From NCBI GenBank assembly GCA_035697245.1, contig DASSDH010000191.1, positions 1-33,219 of the forward strand: a stretch of 33,219 nucleotides of DNA, given 5' to 3'. The notes beneath the pieces are model-generated. The model saw only the letters and a program-made list of their open reading frames with translations, ran no database searches and was not told the origin of the DNA. The translations under genes were made by a program, and so were the position numbers. Within the stretch, counting starts at the first letter, position 1. The number at the start of each line of letters is the position of its first letter. Origin of the DNA: JACVRX01 sp035697245 (lineage in GTDB: Bacteria; Actinomycetota; Actinomycetes; Jiangellales; Jiangellaceae). Shown in pieces: positions 7,582-15,572 of the stretch.

Positions 7582-9093
7582 ATGAGTGCCCGTCGCGTCG
7601 TCGGGATCGAGACCGAGTACGGCATCGCGGTCCCCGGCAACCCGGCCGCGAACTCGATGCTGACGTCGTCGCAGGTGGTAAACGCGTACGCCGCGGCGAC
7701 GGCGCGAGCGCGGCGGGCCCGGTGGGACTTCGAGGAGGAGAGCCCGCTGCGCGACGCCCGCGGGTTCGAGTTGTCTCGAGAGGGCGCCGACCCGAGCCAG
7801 CTCACCGACGAAGAGGTCGGACTCGCCAATGTCATCCTCACCAACGGCGCGCGGCTCTACGTCGATCATGCGCATCCGGAGTACTCCTCTCCCGAGGTCA
7901 CCTCCCCCCTCGATGCCGTGCTCTGGGACAAGGCCGGCGAGATGGTGATGGCCGAAGCCGCGCGGCTCGCCGCCTTGACACCGGCGTCGTCGCCCATCCA
8001 GCTGTACAAGAACAATGTCGACAACAAGGGCGCCTCGTACGGGTGCCATGAGAACTATCTGACGAGCCGGCAGACACCCTTCGCCGACATCGTGCGGCAC
8101 CTGACCCCGTTCTTCGTATCCCGGCAAGTCGTCTGCGGCGCGGGCCGGGTGGGCCTGGGGCAGGACGGCACCCGGCACGGATTCCAGGTCTCGCAGCGGG
8201 CCGACTACTTCGAGGTCGAGGTCGGCCTCGAGACGACACTCAAGCGGCCGATCATCAACACCCGGGACGAACCGCACGCCGATCCCGAGCGGTACCGGCG
8301 CCTGCACGTCATCATCGGCGACGCCAACTTGTCCGAGGTGTCGACCTACCTCAAGCTCGGCACGACGTCGCTGGTGCTCGCCATGGTCGAGGAGGGCTTC
8401 CTTGCCGTGGACCTGTCAGTGGAGCGTCCCGTCACGTCGTTGCACGAGGTCTCCCACGACACCTCGCTCAAGCACTTGATGACGCTCAAAGACGGTCGCC
8501 AACTCACCGCGGTTCAGCTACAGATGGAGTACGCCGAGCAGGCGCGCAAGTTCGTCGAGAACAGGTATGGCTCCGACGTCGACCCCGCCACCGCAGACGT
8601 GCTCGAACGGTGGGAGTCGGTCCTGAGCCGACTGGAGGCCGATCCGATGTCACTCGCCGCCGAGCTGGACTGGGTGGCGAAGCTGGCTTTGCTCGAGTCC
8701 TACCGCGAGCGGGATGGTCTGGAGTGGTCGCACCCGAAACTGCATCTGGTGGACCTGCAGTACTCCGACGTCCGCCCAGCTCGAGGGCTGTACCACCGGC
8801 TGGTCTCGTTGGGTCGGATGGAGCGACTGCTCCACGACGACGAGATCGCCCGAGCCGTGCACGAGCCGCCCAGCGATACCCGCGCCTACTTCCGCGGTCG
8901 CTGCCTGGCGAAATACGCGCCGCACGTGGCTGCCGCGTCGTGGGACTCGGTGATCTTCGACCTGCCGGGGCGGGACGCCCTGCAGCGGGTGCCGACCTTG
9001 GAGCCGCTGCGGGGCACGAAAGCCCACGTCGGCGAACTGCTGGACCGCTGCCGGACCGCGGAGGAGCTGGTGCAGGCGCTCTCCGGCGGATGA
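7582..9093 (+). CDS. dop: Depupylase/deamidase Dop
   Basis: A 503-residue member of the glutamine-synthetase-like ligase superfamily that removes Pup from proteins and, in species with Pup ending in Gln, deamidates it. Visible features are the metal-binding GIETEYGI (Glu10), the long loop typical of Dop rather than PafA at about residues 40-80 (WDFEEESPLRDARGFE), the catalytic Asp95 in LYVDHAHPEYSSPE, NNVDNKGASYGCHENYL and RPIINTRDEPHAD. Length and loop separate it from PafA encoded downstream. Because this Pup already ends in Glu, only depupylation should be needed. The mRNA is predicted to be leaderless. Confidence 0.97.
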   Translation: MSARRVVGIETEYGIAVPGNPAANSMLTSSQVVNAYAAATARARRARWDFEEESPLRDARGFELSREGADPSQLTDEEVGLANVILTNGARLYVDHAHPEYSSPEVTSPLDAVLWDKAGEMVMAEAARLAALTPASSPIQLYKNNVDNKGASYGCHENYLTSRQTPFADIVRHLTPFFVSRQVVCGAGRVGLGQDGTRHGFQVSQRADYFEVEVGLETTLKRPIINTRDEPHADPERYRRLHVIIGDANLSEVSTYLKLGTTSLVLAMVEEGFLAVDLSVERPVTSLHEVSHDTSLKHLMTLKDGRQLTAVQLQMEYAEQARKFVENRYGSDVDPATADVLERWESVLSRLEADPMSLAAELDWVAKLALLESYRERDGLEWSHPKLHLVDLQYSDVRPARGLYHRLVSLGRMERLLHDDEIARAVHEPPSDTRAYFRGRCLAKYAPHVAAASWDSVIFDLPGRDALQRVPTLEPLRGTKAHVGELLDRCRTAEELVQALSGG

Positions 9094-9172
9094 GTCACCA
9101 GCGGTGGACGAGGCGGCATTGTGCTCTCAGCTCAAGACCCGGCTGATGCGGCCGGGCACCCCGTCTGCTAGG

Positions 9173-9193
9173 TAGGGTCGTCGCAGGACGACC
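9173..9193 (+). promoter_or_regulatory. pup promoter -10 and leader hairpin
   Basis: TAGGGT (9173-9178) is a likely -10. GGTCGTC (9176-9182), loop GCAG and GACGACC (9187-9193) make a 7-bp stem at the 5' end of the transcript. A second small stem, CCCGGC/GCCGGG (9138-9143, 9151-9156), covers the -35 position. TAGGGTCGT-N5-GACGAC is shared with the arc promoter. Confidence 0.55.
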
Positions 9194-9215
9194 GCAGTCT
9201 CGTCGGAGGTGGCCC

Positions 9216-9428
9216 ATGGCACGCGATACAGGCGGGCAGCAGCGCAAGCAGCCCCGCCGCTCCGAGGATGTCGACGTCGACCAGGCTGCCGAGGAGTCCG
9301 AGGAGCTCAAGGAGCGCCAGGACAAGCTCGCCGACGATGTCGACGCGATCCTCGACGAGATCGACGAGGTGCTCGAGGAGAATGCCGAGGACTTCGTCCG
9401 CGGATTCGTACAGAAGGGCGGGGAGTAG
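9216..9428 (+). CDS. pup: Prokaryotic ubiquitin-like protein Pup
   Basis: A 70-residue, mostly disordered, very acidic tag protein. The central Glu/Asp-rich part (SEELKERQDKLADDVDAIL) becomes helical on binding the ARC/Mpa coiled coil. The conserved tail DFVRGFVQKGGE provides the C-terminal Glu that PafA joins to substrate lysines. The end is GGE, not the GGQ of mycobacteria and many streptomycetes, so no deamidation step is required. GGAGG precedes the ATG by six bases. The prcB start is six bases past its stop, so pup, prcB and prcA are likely one transcript. Confidence 0.97.
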   Translation: MARDTGGQQRKQPRRSEDVDVDQAAEESEELKERQDKLADDVDAILDEIDEVLEENAEDFVRGFVQKGGE

Positions 9429-9434
9429 AACCCG

Positions 9435-10280
9435 ATGTCGTATCCAGGCGAGCCGGTTGGACGCCTCCCGAATTCCTTTCTGGCCCCGGGAACAGCGTCG
9501 TTCACCGACTTCTTGAGCCGGCAAGCCCCAGAGCTGCTGCCCGGTCACGGCCCTGCTGGCGGGTCCGCCCTCGCTGAGCAGACACCGCACGGCACCACGA
9601 TCGTCGCGGCGACGTATCCCGACGGTGTGGTGATGGCCGGCGACCGGCGCTCGACCATGGGCAACATCATCGCCCAGCGTGACGTCGAGAAGGTCTTCCC
9701 GGCTGACGAGTATTCGTGCATCGGCATCGCCGGTGCGGCCGGGGTGGCGGTCGAGATGGTGCGGCTGTTCCAGCTCGAGCTGGAGCATTACGAGAAGATC
9801 GAGGGCATCGTGCTGTCCCTGGACGGCAAGGCCAACCGGCTGTCGCACATGATTCGCAGCAATCTGGGGTTGGCGCTGCAGGGCTTGGCCGTACTGCCGT
9901 TGTTCGCGGGCTTCGACCTCGACGTGGGCACCGGCCGGATCTTCTCCTATGACGTCACCGGAGGACGCTCCGAGGAGCACATGTACTACTCGGTCGGGTC
10001 CGGTTCGCTGTTCGCGCGCGGCGCGTTGAAGAAGCTGTTCCGGCCCGACCTGAGCGTGTCCGAGGCCACCACCGTATGCATCCAGGCGCTCTACGATGCT
10101 GCCGACGACGACTCCGCCACCGGCGGCCCCGACCTGTCCCGCGGGATCTTCCCGGTCGTCTCTGTCGTCGACGCGCACGGTTACCGCCGGTTGGCCGAAT
10201 CCGCGGTCGCGGAGGTCGTCGAGACCGTCGTCGCAGCCCGGAGTGTGCGTCCGGACGGCCCCCAAGCACCCGTGCAGTGA
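9435..10280 (+). CDS. prcB: 20S proteasome beta subunit PrcB
   Basis: A 281-residue precursor of the catalytic ring. A propeptide of 53 residues ends in HG and is removed to expose Thr54 (TTIVAATYPDGVVMAGD), the N-terminal nucleophile. The Asp/Arg of AGDRRST and Lys of DVEKVF complete the active site, and the YSVGSGSLFARGALKK block is typical. It assembles as a heptamer between PrcA rings. The start is six bases past the pup stop and is closely coupled with it. Confidence 0.97.
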   Translation: MSYPGEPVGRLPNSFLAPGTASFTDFLSRQAPELLPGHGPAGGSALAEQTPHGTTIVAATYPDGVVMAGDRRSTMGNIIAQRDVEKVFPADEYSCIGIAGAAGVAVEMVRLFQLELEHYEKIEGIVLSLDGKANRLSHMIRSNLGLALQGLAVLPLFAGFDLDVGTGRIFSYDVTGGRSEEHMYYSVGSGSLFARGALKKLFRPDLSVSEATTVCIQALYDAADDDSATGGPDLSRGIFPVVSVVDAHGYRRLAESAVAEVVETVVAARSVRPDGPQAPVQ

Positions 10281-10305
10281 TCGGTCAGCCGAAAGGACGC
10301 CTGCG

Positions 10306-11031
10306 GTGACGATGCAGTTCGGTTACGTCTCGCCCGAACAGCTGATGAAGGACCGGGCCGACTACGCCCGCAAAGGCATCGCCCGCGGCCGGTCGGTCGT
10401 CGTCATCCAGTACCCCGGCGGGATTCTGTTCGCCGCAGAGACCCCCTCTCGGTCCCTGCACAAGATCAGCGAGATCTACGACCGGATCGCCTTCGGAGCC
10501 GTGGGCAAGTACAACGAGTTCGAAAATCTGCGGGTGGCGGGCGTGCGGATGGCCGACCTGCGCGGCTACGCATTCGACCGGGCAGACGTGACCGGGCGGG
10601 GCCTTGCCAACGTGTACGCGCAGACGTTGGGAACGATCTTCACTACCGAACCCAAGCCGTACGAGGTCGAGATCGTCGTGGCCGAGGTGGGTCGTACCGT
10701 CGCCGACGACCAGATCTACCGGTTGACCTACGACGGATCTGTCGCCCAGGAGGAGCAGTTCGCGGTCATGGGCGGCTCAGCCGAGCAGATCACCCGATAC
10801 GTCGCCGAGAACTACCGTGACGATCTGACCTTGCAGCAGGCGCTGCGGTTGGCGGTCGAGGCGCTCGGCAGGGACAGCGGCAACGGCGAGACCCGCACGT
10901 TGACGGCTGATGCCCTGGAGGTCGCCATCCTCGATCGCGACAGACCGCGTCGGCGGTTCCGTCGCATCGTCGGTCCGGAACTGGACGAGATGCTGCCCGG
11001 ACCCGATGAGCCGCCGGCAGCGAGCACGTAG
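10306..11031 (+). CDS. prcA: 20S proteasome alpha subunit PrcA
   Basis: A 241-residue outer-ring subunit with no catalytic Thr. The N-terminus (FGYVSPEQLMKDRADYARKGIARGRSVV) forms the gate of the pore. The body has VVVIQYPGGILFAAE and DRIAFGAVGKYNEFENLR. The Lys of VGKYNE is expected to sit in the pocket that takes the Gln-Tyr-Leu tail of ARC. AAAGGA eight bases before GTG 10306 supports this start over ATG 10312. The acidic, Pro-rich end is typical. Confidence 0.96.
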   Translation: MTMQFGYVSPEQLMKDRADYARKGIARGRSVVVIQYPGGILFAAETPSRSLHKISEIYDRIAFGAVGKYNEFENLRVAGVRMADLRGYAFDRADVTGRGLANVYAQTLGTIFTTEPKPYEVEIVVAEVGRTVADDQIYRLTYDGSVAQEEQFAVMGGSAEQITRYVAENYRDDLTLQQALRLAVEALGRDSGNGETRTLTADALEVAILDRDRPRRRFRRIVGPELDEMLPGPDEPPAAST

Positions 11032-11034
11032 TCT
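11029..11034 (+). promoter_or_regulatory. Leaderless promoter -10 of pafA
   Basis: TAGTCT overlaps the end of prcA and lies six bases before the GTG of pafA, so pafA probably has its own leaderless transcript as well as read-through from prcBA. Confidence 0.45.
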
Positions 11035-11040
11035 GGCCGG

Positions 11041-12402
11041 GTGGACCGCCGTATCTTCGGACTCGAGAACGAGTACGGCGTTACCTGCACCTTCCGGGGT
11101 CAACGGCGGCTTTCGCCGGACGAGGTTGCCCGGTACCTGTTCCGCAGGGTGGTGACCTGGGGCCGGAGCAGCAACGTCTTCCTCTCCAACGGCGCTCGGC
11201 TCTATCTGGACGTCGGCAGCCACCCCGAGTACGCCACGCCCGAGTGCGACTCGATCGTCGACCTGGTCACCCACGACAAGGCCGGAGAGCGGGTGTTGGA
11301 AGGGCTGCTGGTCGATGCCGAGAAGCGGCTGCGTGAGGAGGGCATCGCCGGGGACGTGTACCTGTTCAAGAACAACACCGACTCCGCCGGCAACTCCTAC
11401 GGCTGCCACGAAAACTATCTGGTGGGCCGGCACGGAGAGTTTTCTCGGCTGGCCGACGTGTTGATCCCGTTCCTGGTCACCCGGCAGGTCATCTGCGGCG
11501 CCGGCAAGGTTCTGCAGACCCCTCGAGGGGCCGTCTACGCCGTGAGCCAGAGAGCCGAACACATCTGGGAGGGCGTGTCGAGCGCAACCACGCGCAGCCG
11601 TCCGATCATCAACACTCGCGACGAGCCGCACGCCGATGCCGAGCGGTACCGCCGGCTGCACGTGATCGTCGGCGACTCGAACATGAACGAGGCGACGACC
11701 CTACTCAAGGTGGGCAGCACCGACCTGGTGCTGCGCATGGTGGAGACCGGGGCGAACTTGCGCGACCTCGGCCTGGAGAATCCGATCCGGGCCATCCGCG
11801 AGATCAGTCACGATGTCACCGGCAGGCGCAAGGTGCGCCTCGCCAACGGCCGCGAGGCCTCAGCCCTGGAGATCCAGGAGGAGTACTTCACCAAGGCTCG
11901 CGACTTCGTCGACCGGCGCGACCTCGGCACGCCCACTGTGCAACGGGTCCTTGAGCTGTGGGAGCGCACCCTCAAGGCCATCGACTCAGGTGATCTGGCT
12001 CTGGTCGAACGCGAGATCGACTGGGTGACCAAGTTCCAGCTCATCGAGCGGTACCGCGACCGGCACGGACTCTCGCTGACCCATCCGCGGATCGCCCAGC
12101 TGGACCTCTCCTACCACGACATCCACCGTGGCCGCGGGCTGTATTACCTCCTCGAGCGACGCGGGGCGGTCAGCCGGGTGTGCCGCGACATCGAGATCTT
12201 CGAGGCGAAGTCCGTGCCACCACAGACCACTCGAGCCCGGTTGCGGGGGGAGTTCATCCGACGCGCGCAGGAGCGCCGCCGCGACTTCACCGTCGACTGG
12301 GTCCATCTCAAGCTGAATGACCAGGCTCAGCGGACCGTCTTGTGCAAAGACCCGTTCCGAGCCGTCGACGAGCGGGTCGAAAAGCTCATTGCCAGCATGT
12401 GA
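11041..12402 (+). CDS. pafA: Pup-protein ligase PafA
   Basis: A 453-residue enzyme that uses ATP to activate the C-terminal Glu of Pup and joins it to target lysines. It shares the fold of Dop but lacks the long loop near residue 50. The start FGLENEYGV carries the metal-binding Glu9. The catalytic Asp57 lies in LYLDVGSHPEYATPE. NNTDSAGNSYGCHENYLVGRHGEF and SRPIINTRDEPHAD bind nucleotide and Pup. The C-terminal domain ends in DPFRAVDERVEKLIASM. It starts ten bases after prcA and closes the proteasome gene run. Confidence 0.97.
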   Translation: MDRRIFGLENEYGVTCTFRGQRRLSPDEVARYLFRRVVTWGRSSNVFLSNGARLYLDVGSHPEYATPECDSIVDLVTHDKAGERVLEGLLVDAEKRLREEGIAGDVYLFKNNTDSAGNSYGCHENYLVGRHGEFSRLADVLIPFLVTRQVICGAGKVLQTPRGAVYAVSQRAEHIWEGVSSATTRSRPIINTRDEPHADAERYRRLHVIVGDSNMNEATTLLKVGSTDLVLRMVETGANLRDLGLENPIRAIREISHDVTGRRKVRLANGREASALEIQEEYFTKARDFVDRRDLGTPTVQRVLELWERTLKAIDSGDLALVEREIDWVTKFQLIERYRDRHGLSLTHPRIAQLDLSYHDIHRGRGLYYLLERRGAVSRVCRDIEIFEAKSVPPQTTRARLRGEFIRRAQERRRDFTVDWVHLKLNDQAQRTVLCKDPFRAVDERVEKLIASM

Positions 12403-12431
12403 CCTCTTCGGGAACCTTCAGGTTGCTGTTC

Positions 12432-12437
12432 TAGGGT
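12432..12437 (+). promoter_or_regulatory. Promoter -10 of the FKBP lipoprotein gene
   Basis: TAGGGT lies in the 91-base gap after pafA and gives a leader of about 50 bases with GAAGGA before the start codon. No good -35 is visible. Confidence 0.4.
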
Positions 12438-12493
12438 GGGGACTTCGCGTCCTTCCGGGCGCACCATCTCCCGACTCCGAAGGACGCAACACC

Positions 12494-13438
12494 GTGCGCA
12501 GACCGCTGGCCCTGGCCGCTTCCTTGCTAACCGCCGCGGTCGCACTCTGGTCGTGCGGCTCGGACTCCGAGCCGGACGCCGCTCCGCCGACCAGCTCGAC
12601 CGAGAGCGGCATCCAGGTGACTGGTGAGGTCGGCGCCAAGCCCGAGCTCGAGGTACCAGCCGGGGACCCTCCGGCCGAGCTCGTCGTCGACGTGCTGTCC
12701 GAGGGCGACGGCAGTGAGGTGGCGGCTGGCGACTTCCTGGTGGCGGACTACCTCGGCCAGACCTGGGCGGCGGGCGGCGACGGCGCCGCGAACGTCTTCG
12801 ACAACTCGTATGACAGGGGGAGCCCCGCCGGCTTTCCCATCGGCGAAGGCTCAGTCATCACCGGTTGGGACGAGGGACTGGTCGGTCAGAAGGCCGGCTC
12901 TCGGGTCTTGCTGGTCGTACCCCCGGACAAAGCGTACGGCGACACCCCGCCAGAGGGCTCACCGATCGAGGCCGACGCCACGCTGATTTTCATCGTCGAC
13001 ATCGTCGACTCCTACGGCGATGACGCGGCGATCTCGGGTTCTCCTGTTCCCGATCTGCCCGCCGACCTTCCCACGGTCACTGGCGACGGCGGCGCTGAGG
13101 CGCCGACTGTCGAGTTCCCGGCGGCGGCCACGCCGGTCGAGACCTCGACGACCGACGTCCTCGTGACAGGGGATGGGGCCGATCTCGGTGACTCTCTGGT
13201 GGTCAAGGTCCTGCAGGCATCGTATGCGACCAAGGAGACGCAGTTCTCCTCGTGGGACGAAGGTGCCGGCCCGATCGTCTTGACGCCCGACCAGCTTCCC
13301 GGCCTCGCCGAGGCGCTGGAGGGTCAGAAGGTCGGTACTCGCGCTCTGGTCCGCATCACAGCGGCCGACAACGTGTCCGAACAGTCGCCGCAGGGCGAGC
13401 CGATCGCCATCGTCGTCGACATCATCGGCACCGCCTGA
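12494..13438 (+). CDS. FKBP-type peptidyl-prolyl isomerase lipoprotein, two domains
   Basis: A 314-residue exported protein. An Arg-Arg start, a hydrophobic stretch and Cys21 (ALWSCGS) look like a lipoprotein signal, though Trp at -2 is unusual. An acidic linker leads to a complete FKBP domain (about 60-180) with VADYLGQTW, FDNSYDRGSP, GSVITGWDEGLVGQKAGSRVLLVVPPDKAYG and a C-terminal TLIFIVDIV. A second, reduced FKBP-like domain (about 230-314) keeps GLAEALEGQKVGTRALV but has lost much of the pocket. It should help fold exported proteins. GAAGGA nine bases before the GTG supports this start. FKBP genes beside pafA are common in actinomycetes. Confidence 0.9.
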   Translation: MRRPLALAASLLTAAVALWSCGSDSEPDAAPPTSSTESGIQVTGEVGAKPELEVPAGDPPAELVVDVLSEGDGSEVAAGDFLVADYLGQTWAAGGDGAANVFDNSYDRGSPAGFPIGEGSVITGWDEGLVGQKAGSRVLLVVPPDKAYGDTPPEGSPIEADATLIFIVDIVDSYGDDAAISGSPVPDLPADLPTVTGDGGAEAPTVEFPAAATPVETSTTDVLVTGDGADLGDSLVVKVLQASYATKETQFSSWDEGAGPIVLTPDQLPGLAEALEGQKVGTRALVRITAADNVSEQSPQGEPIAIVVDIIGTA

Positions 13439-13465
13439 CACCAGGCTGTCCCCATTCAAGATCCA

Positions 13466-14548
13466 CTACTCAACCGACCGGTTGAGTAAGGCAGCGGCGT
13501 GGCGGCCGGCGGCTGCGGCGGCGAGGAAATACGCGGGATCCTCGTCGACGCCGCGCCCCATGGTGGACAGCTGAACAGGAGAGGAGCGCAGGGCCTCGAG
13601 CAGGCCGTCGACCGAGACAGTGACGATCCGGTGCCGGGCCAGCTGATGCAACTGTTCGCCGATCAAGGCGGCGAACTCACCGTCCAACCCAGGGACCACG
13701 ACGTCTACCGCGATCAGGGCTACCCGGCCATATGCCGTCAGGCTGTGGTGGGAGATGCCATGGTGACGTTCGCGCTGGTCGGCATCGCTGATGCGTAAAG
13801 ACGCCACGCACCGTCCGCCCAGCACCGAGACAGCATTGACCGCCTCGCCGCACGCCACGCCGGAGAAGCCCCATCGGGTGCCGCTGCCCAAGTTGCCCGG
13901 ACCCTGAGCCACGACGGCAACGTCAGCGTCGTATACGTGCCGCGCTGCCAGAAGGCCGGTGTGCAGGGTCACTGCCTCGGCGTCGCCGCCATAGGCCTGC
14001 CCCACCGTCACGACGCCGGTCAGCCAGCCTGCTGCCCGCAGCTGTGCGACGGATCGGCTATACCACATCGGCAGCGCACCACCGTCGGTCATCACGTAGA
14101 CGACGGTGACGTCAGGCCTACCGTCTCGGATTCCGGCAATAACTGCAGGCAGGGCGGAGTGCAGGTCTGCCACCACGACAGGCATGCCGGCGAGGTCGTC
14201 AGCGTCCCGAAGGGTTTCGTGCGAGGGCGACTCCTGCTCGTCGACCCCCAGGACTGTCGTCTGCAGCGGTGTGTATCGGGATTTCACCAGGTGGCCCGGG
14301 GAGGGCTGTGGATCGGGCGGCAGTCGGTCGGGAATTGCGACCACCATGGCGTAGCCTCCAGTACCGAGGCCAAGGGCAAGTGCGCTGGTATTGAGCAGCA
14401 CCCGATCGCCGACGTCGGGCCGGCCGACGACTTGGTCGTATGCGAGGGCGCGAACCTCGCCCTCGCCGTCGACGGAAGCAGTCAACTCGGTGGCGCCGGG
14501 CCATGTACGCACCAGCGACACCACCACGCCCGAGCGCCAGCGGATCAT
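13466..14548 (-). CDS. DUF3866 family protein
   Basis: A 360-residue protein of a family conserved in actinomycetes near the paf genes and of unknown function. Visible blocks are ELTASVDGEGEVRALAYD, VLLNTSALALGLGTGGYAMVV, GMPVVVADLHSALPAVIAGI, VVYVMTDGGALPMWYSRSV and AVVAQGPGNLGSGTRWGFSGVACGEAVN. The last is Gly-rich and could bind a nucleotide or cofactor, but this is not proven. The ATG at 14548 lies seven bases after a TAGCCT -10, predicting a leaderless mRNA; an in-frame GTG at 14566 would overlap that -10. It diverges from pafB and converges on the FKBP gene. Confidence 0.85.
   Translation of the reverse strand: MIRWRSGVVVSLVRTWPGATELTASVDGEGEVRALAYDQVVGRPDVGDRVLLNTSALALGLGTGGYAMVVAIPDRLPPDPQPSPGHLVKSRYTPLQTTVLGVDEQESPSHETLRDADDLAGMPVVVADLHSALPAVIAGIRDGRPDVTVVYVMTDGGALPMWYSRSVAQLRAAGWLTGVVTVGQAYGGDAEAVTLHTGLLAARHVYDADVAVVAQGPGNLGSGTRWGFSGVACGEAVNAVSVLGGRCVASLRISDADQRERHHGISHHSLTAYGRVALIAVDVVVPGLDGEFAALIGEQLHQLARHRIVTVSVDGLLEALRSSPVQLSTMGRGVDEDPAYFLAAAAAGRHAAALLNRSVE
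13467..13488. terminator. Shared terminator of converging genes
   Basis: TACTCAACC (13467-13475), loop GACC and GGTTGAGTA (13480-13488) form a perfect 9-bp stem. It lies between the FKBP gene and the DUF3866 gene and includes the last codons of the latter. It should work in both directions. Confidence 0.7.
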
Positions 14549-14554
14549 CCCGCC

Positions 14555-14577
14555 GAGGCTAGTCACCGGTTAGCCTC
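14555..14577. promoter_or_regulatory. Mirrored divergent promoters of DUF3866 gene and pafB
   Basis: GAGGCTA (14555-14561) and TAGCCTC (14571-14577) are perfect inverted arms nine bases apart. Each arm contains a TAGCCT -10, one per strand, facing outward. The left one is seven bases before the DUF3866 ATG. The right one gives pafB a leader of about 24 bases with GGAAGGGG. The -35 region of each promoter must overlap the other promoter, so the two may compete. The palindrome could also be an operator. Confidence 0.55.
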
Positions 14578-14606
14578 TCGGAGTCAGGAAGGGGCTCTGA
14601 ACCGCA

Positions 14607-15572
14607 GTGCCGAAGCAGGCCAAGAGCGAGCGGCTGATGAATCTCGTCATCTGCCTGCTCGTCTCCCGCGGGTACGTGCCGAAGAGCAAGATCCGGCAGG
14701 TGGTTGGCGGATATGGCGACCAATCGGACGAAGCCTTCGAGCGGATGTTCGAACGCGACAAGGAGGAGCTGCGCGAGCTCGGCATCCCGATCGAGACGGG
14801 TTCCAACGACCCAGCCGGTGACGAGGAGCCGGGTTACAGCATCCGCCGCCAGGAGTTCGAGTTGCCAGAGATCCGGCTGGAGCACGACGAGGCTGCCGTG
14901 CTCGGACTCGCAGCCCGGGTGTGGCAGCACGCCAGCCTGGCCGAGGCCACCAGCCGGGCGGTGCTGAAGCTCCGGGCAGGCGGTGTCGACACCGACACTG
15001 AGCCACTCGCCGCGGTCGAGCCCCGGGTCGCCGTCGAGGAGCCTGCGTTCTGGCCGCTTTGGGAAGGGGTCCGTGATCGTCGGCCGGTCACGTTCGACTA
15101 CCGCAGAGCACCCGGTGCAGATCCCATGCGCCGTCGGCTTCAGCCCTGGAGCGTGCTGTCGTGGCACGGCCGCTGGTATGTCGTCGGTTACGACGGCGAC
15201 CGCTCGGCACCGCGGTTGTTCCGGCTCTCTCGCATCGTGGGTGATGTGACGCCGGCGGGTCGGGCCGGCAGCTACGACGTGCCCTCACCGGCCGAGATCC
15301 GGGACGCAGCTGGTCTGCTGACGCCACAACGCGAAACTGGGATCGCGCGTATCAGGGTCCGGCGCGGCAGTGGCTACGGGCTGCGCCGCCGGGCCGCGGA
15401 CTGCCAGCTGCTCGCTGACGACTGGGACCTCGTCGCAGTTCCATATGCCGACCCGGGCGATCTGGCGGCCGAGGTGGCCGGCTACGGCGGCGACGCTGTC
15501 GTCCTCGAGCCAGCTGAGGTCCGCAGCCGAGTAATCGCACATCTGCGCGCCGTTGCCGGAGTTTCGGCATGA
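14607..15572 (+). CDS. pafB: WYL-domain transcription regulator PafB
   Basis: A 321-residue protein. An N-terminal winged helix (about 1-60: RLMNLVICLLVSRGYVPKSKIRQVVGGY) is followed by a helical linker. The WYL domain at about 160-210 has LQPWSVLSWHGRWYVVGYD and PRLFRLSRI. A C-terminal WCX segment ends the protein. In mycobacteria PafB and PafC form a unit that activates the LexA-independent DNA damage response. GTG start; its stop overlaps the pafC ATG by four bases (ATGA), so the two are translationally coupled. The name follows the position after pafA and pairing with pafC. Confidence 0.93.
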   Translation: MPKQAKSERLMNLVICLLVSRGYVPKSKIRQVVGGYGDQSDEAFERMFERDKEELRELGIPIETGSNDPAGDEEPGYSIRRQEFELPEIRLEHDEAAVLGLAARVWQHASLAEATSRAVLKLRAGGVDTDTEPLAAVEPRVAVEEPAFWPLWEGVRDRRPVTFDYRRAPGADPMRRRLQPWSVLSWHGRWYVVGYDGDRSAPRLFRLSRIVGDVTPAGRAGSYDVPSPAEIRDAAGLLTPQRETGIARIRVRRGSGYGLRRRAADCQLLADDWDLVAVPYADPGDLAAEVAGYGGDAVVLEPAEVRSRVIAHLRAVAGVSA

